Source: Deltaproteobacteria bacterium
Lineage (GTDB): Bacteria > UBA10199 > SPLOWO2-01-44-7
Reading direction: 5' to 3'
Assembly: GCA_030648035.1 (NCBI GenBank)
Contig: JAUSII010000116.1
Span: forward strand, 1 to 60,985
Length of the DNA stretch: 60,985 nucleotides
This document shows, piece by piece, positions 60,971 through 60,985 of the stretch. Each line of letters starts with the position of its first letter. Positions within the stretch are counted from its first letter, which is position 1. The position numbers and the translations under genes are program-made. The notes under the pieces are model-generated. The model searched no databases, was not told the origin of the DNA, and worked only from the letters and a program-made list of their open reading frames with translations.

Positions 60971-60985
60971 GGCTAGAGTCAATGG

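Overview
The window looks like chromosomal DNA of a Gram-negative, deltaproteobacterium-like organism (Bdellovibrionota, Myxococcota or a related uncultured lineage; the phylum is inferred, not proven). The reasons are many lipoprotein signal peptides, DAG-rich lipoprotein linkers, an outer-membrane barrel protein, a PilB/GspE-type ATPase, a good sigma54 promoter and a set of sigma28-like promoters. Housekeeping genes (recR, dnaX, ruvX, mltG, ettA, ybaB, greB, prfC, csp, tadA, pabB, pabC) alternate with mobile or defence DNA.

Layout. 1-2010: part of a diversity-generating retroelement (DGR), read on the minus strand: target gene with a C-terminal variable repeat, hairpin, avd, and a reverse transcriptase that runs off the left edge. 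2122-8409: recR-dnaX, ruvX-mltG, and a PilB-like ATPase with a secreted partner. 8471-17525: defence island I (truncated RhuM gene, TIGR02391 protein, metallopeptidase, hsdR-hsdS-hsdM, truncated HTH gene) ending at tRNA-Ser(CGA). 17628-32877: an ice-binding-like protein, RNA helicase, ettA, a release-factor-like protein, ybaB, a structured non-coding stretch before an M42 peptidase, greB, UvrD-like helicase, prfC, csp and a Panacea-type toxin-antitoxin pair. 32938-34210: a beta-barrel gene next to the scar of a deleted kdp operon. 34334-48364: island II, with a multi-hairpin element, a large membrane protein, a second type I restriction system and a SpoVG/ATPase/serine-recombinase module ending at tRNA-Ser(GGA). 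48377-60985: tadA, an SPL-like radical SAM protein, a beta-propeller lipoprotein, pabB, a cobalamin riboswitch with two lipoproteins, pabC, and two large lipoproteins, the last behind a sigma54 promoter.

Most notable points. (1) Four minus-strand transcription units (the DGR, the PilB-like ATPase, a 435-residue protein and a beta-propeller lipoprotein) each carry the same promoter-like motif, GCAACTTT-N11-G(C/A)CGA(T/A)(A/G), with exactly 11 bases between its halves and close to the sigma28/FliA consensus. Two of these proteins also share an N-terminal segment. This suggests a regulon joining DGR display to a secretion or pilus-type machine. (2) A cobalamin riboswitch drives two lipoproteins, one a beta-propeller, reminiscent of BtuG-type surface B12 capture. 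(3) Two adjacent elements of about 150-170 nt near 24.5-24.8 kb can each fold as a closed stem carrying two hairpins, and a further six-hairpin element lies at 34.3-34.5 kb; I recognise none of them with certainty. (4) Both islands abut serine tRNA genes and share sequence beyond the tRNA ends, pointing to one family of large-serine-recombinase elements.
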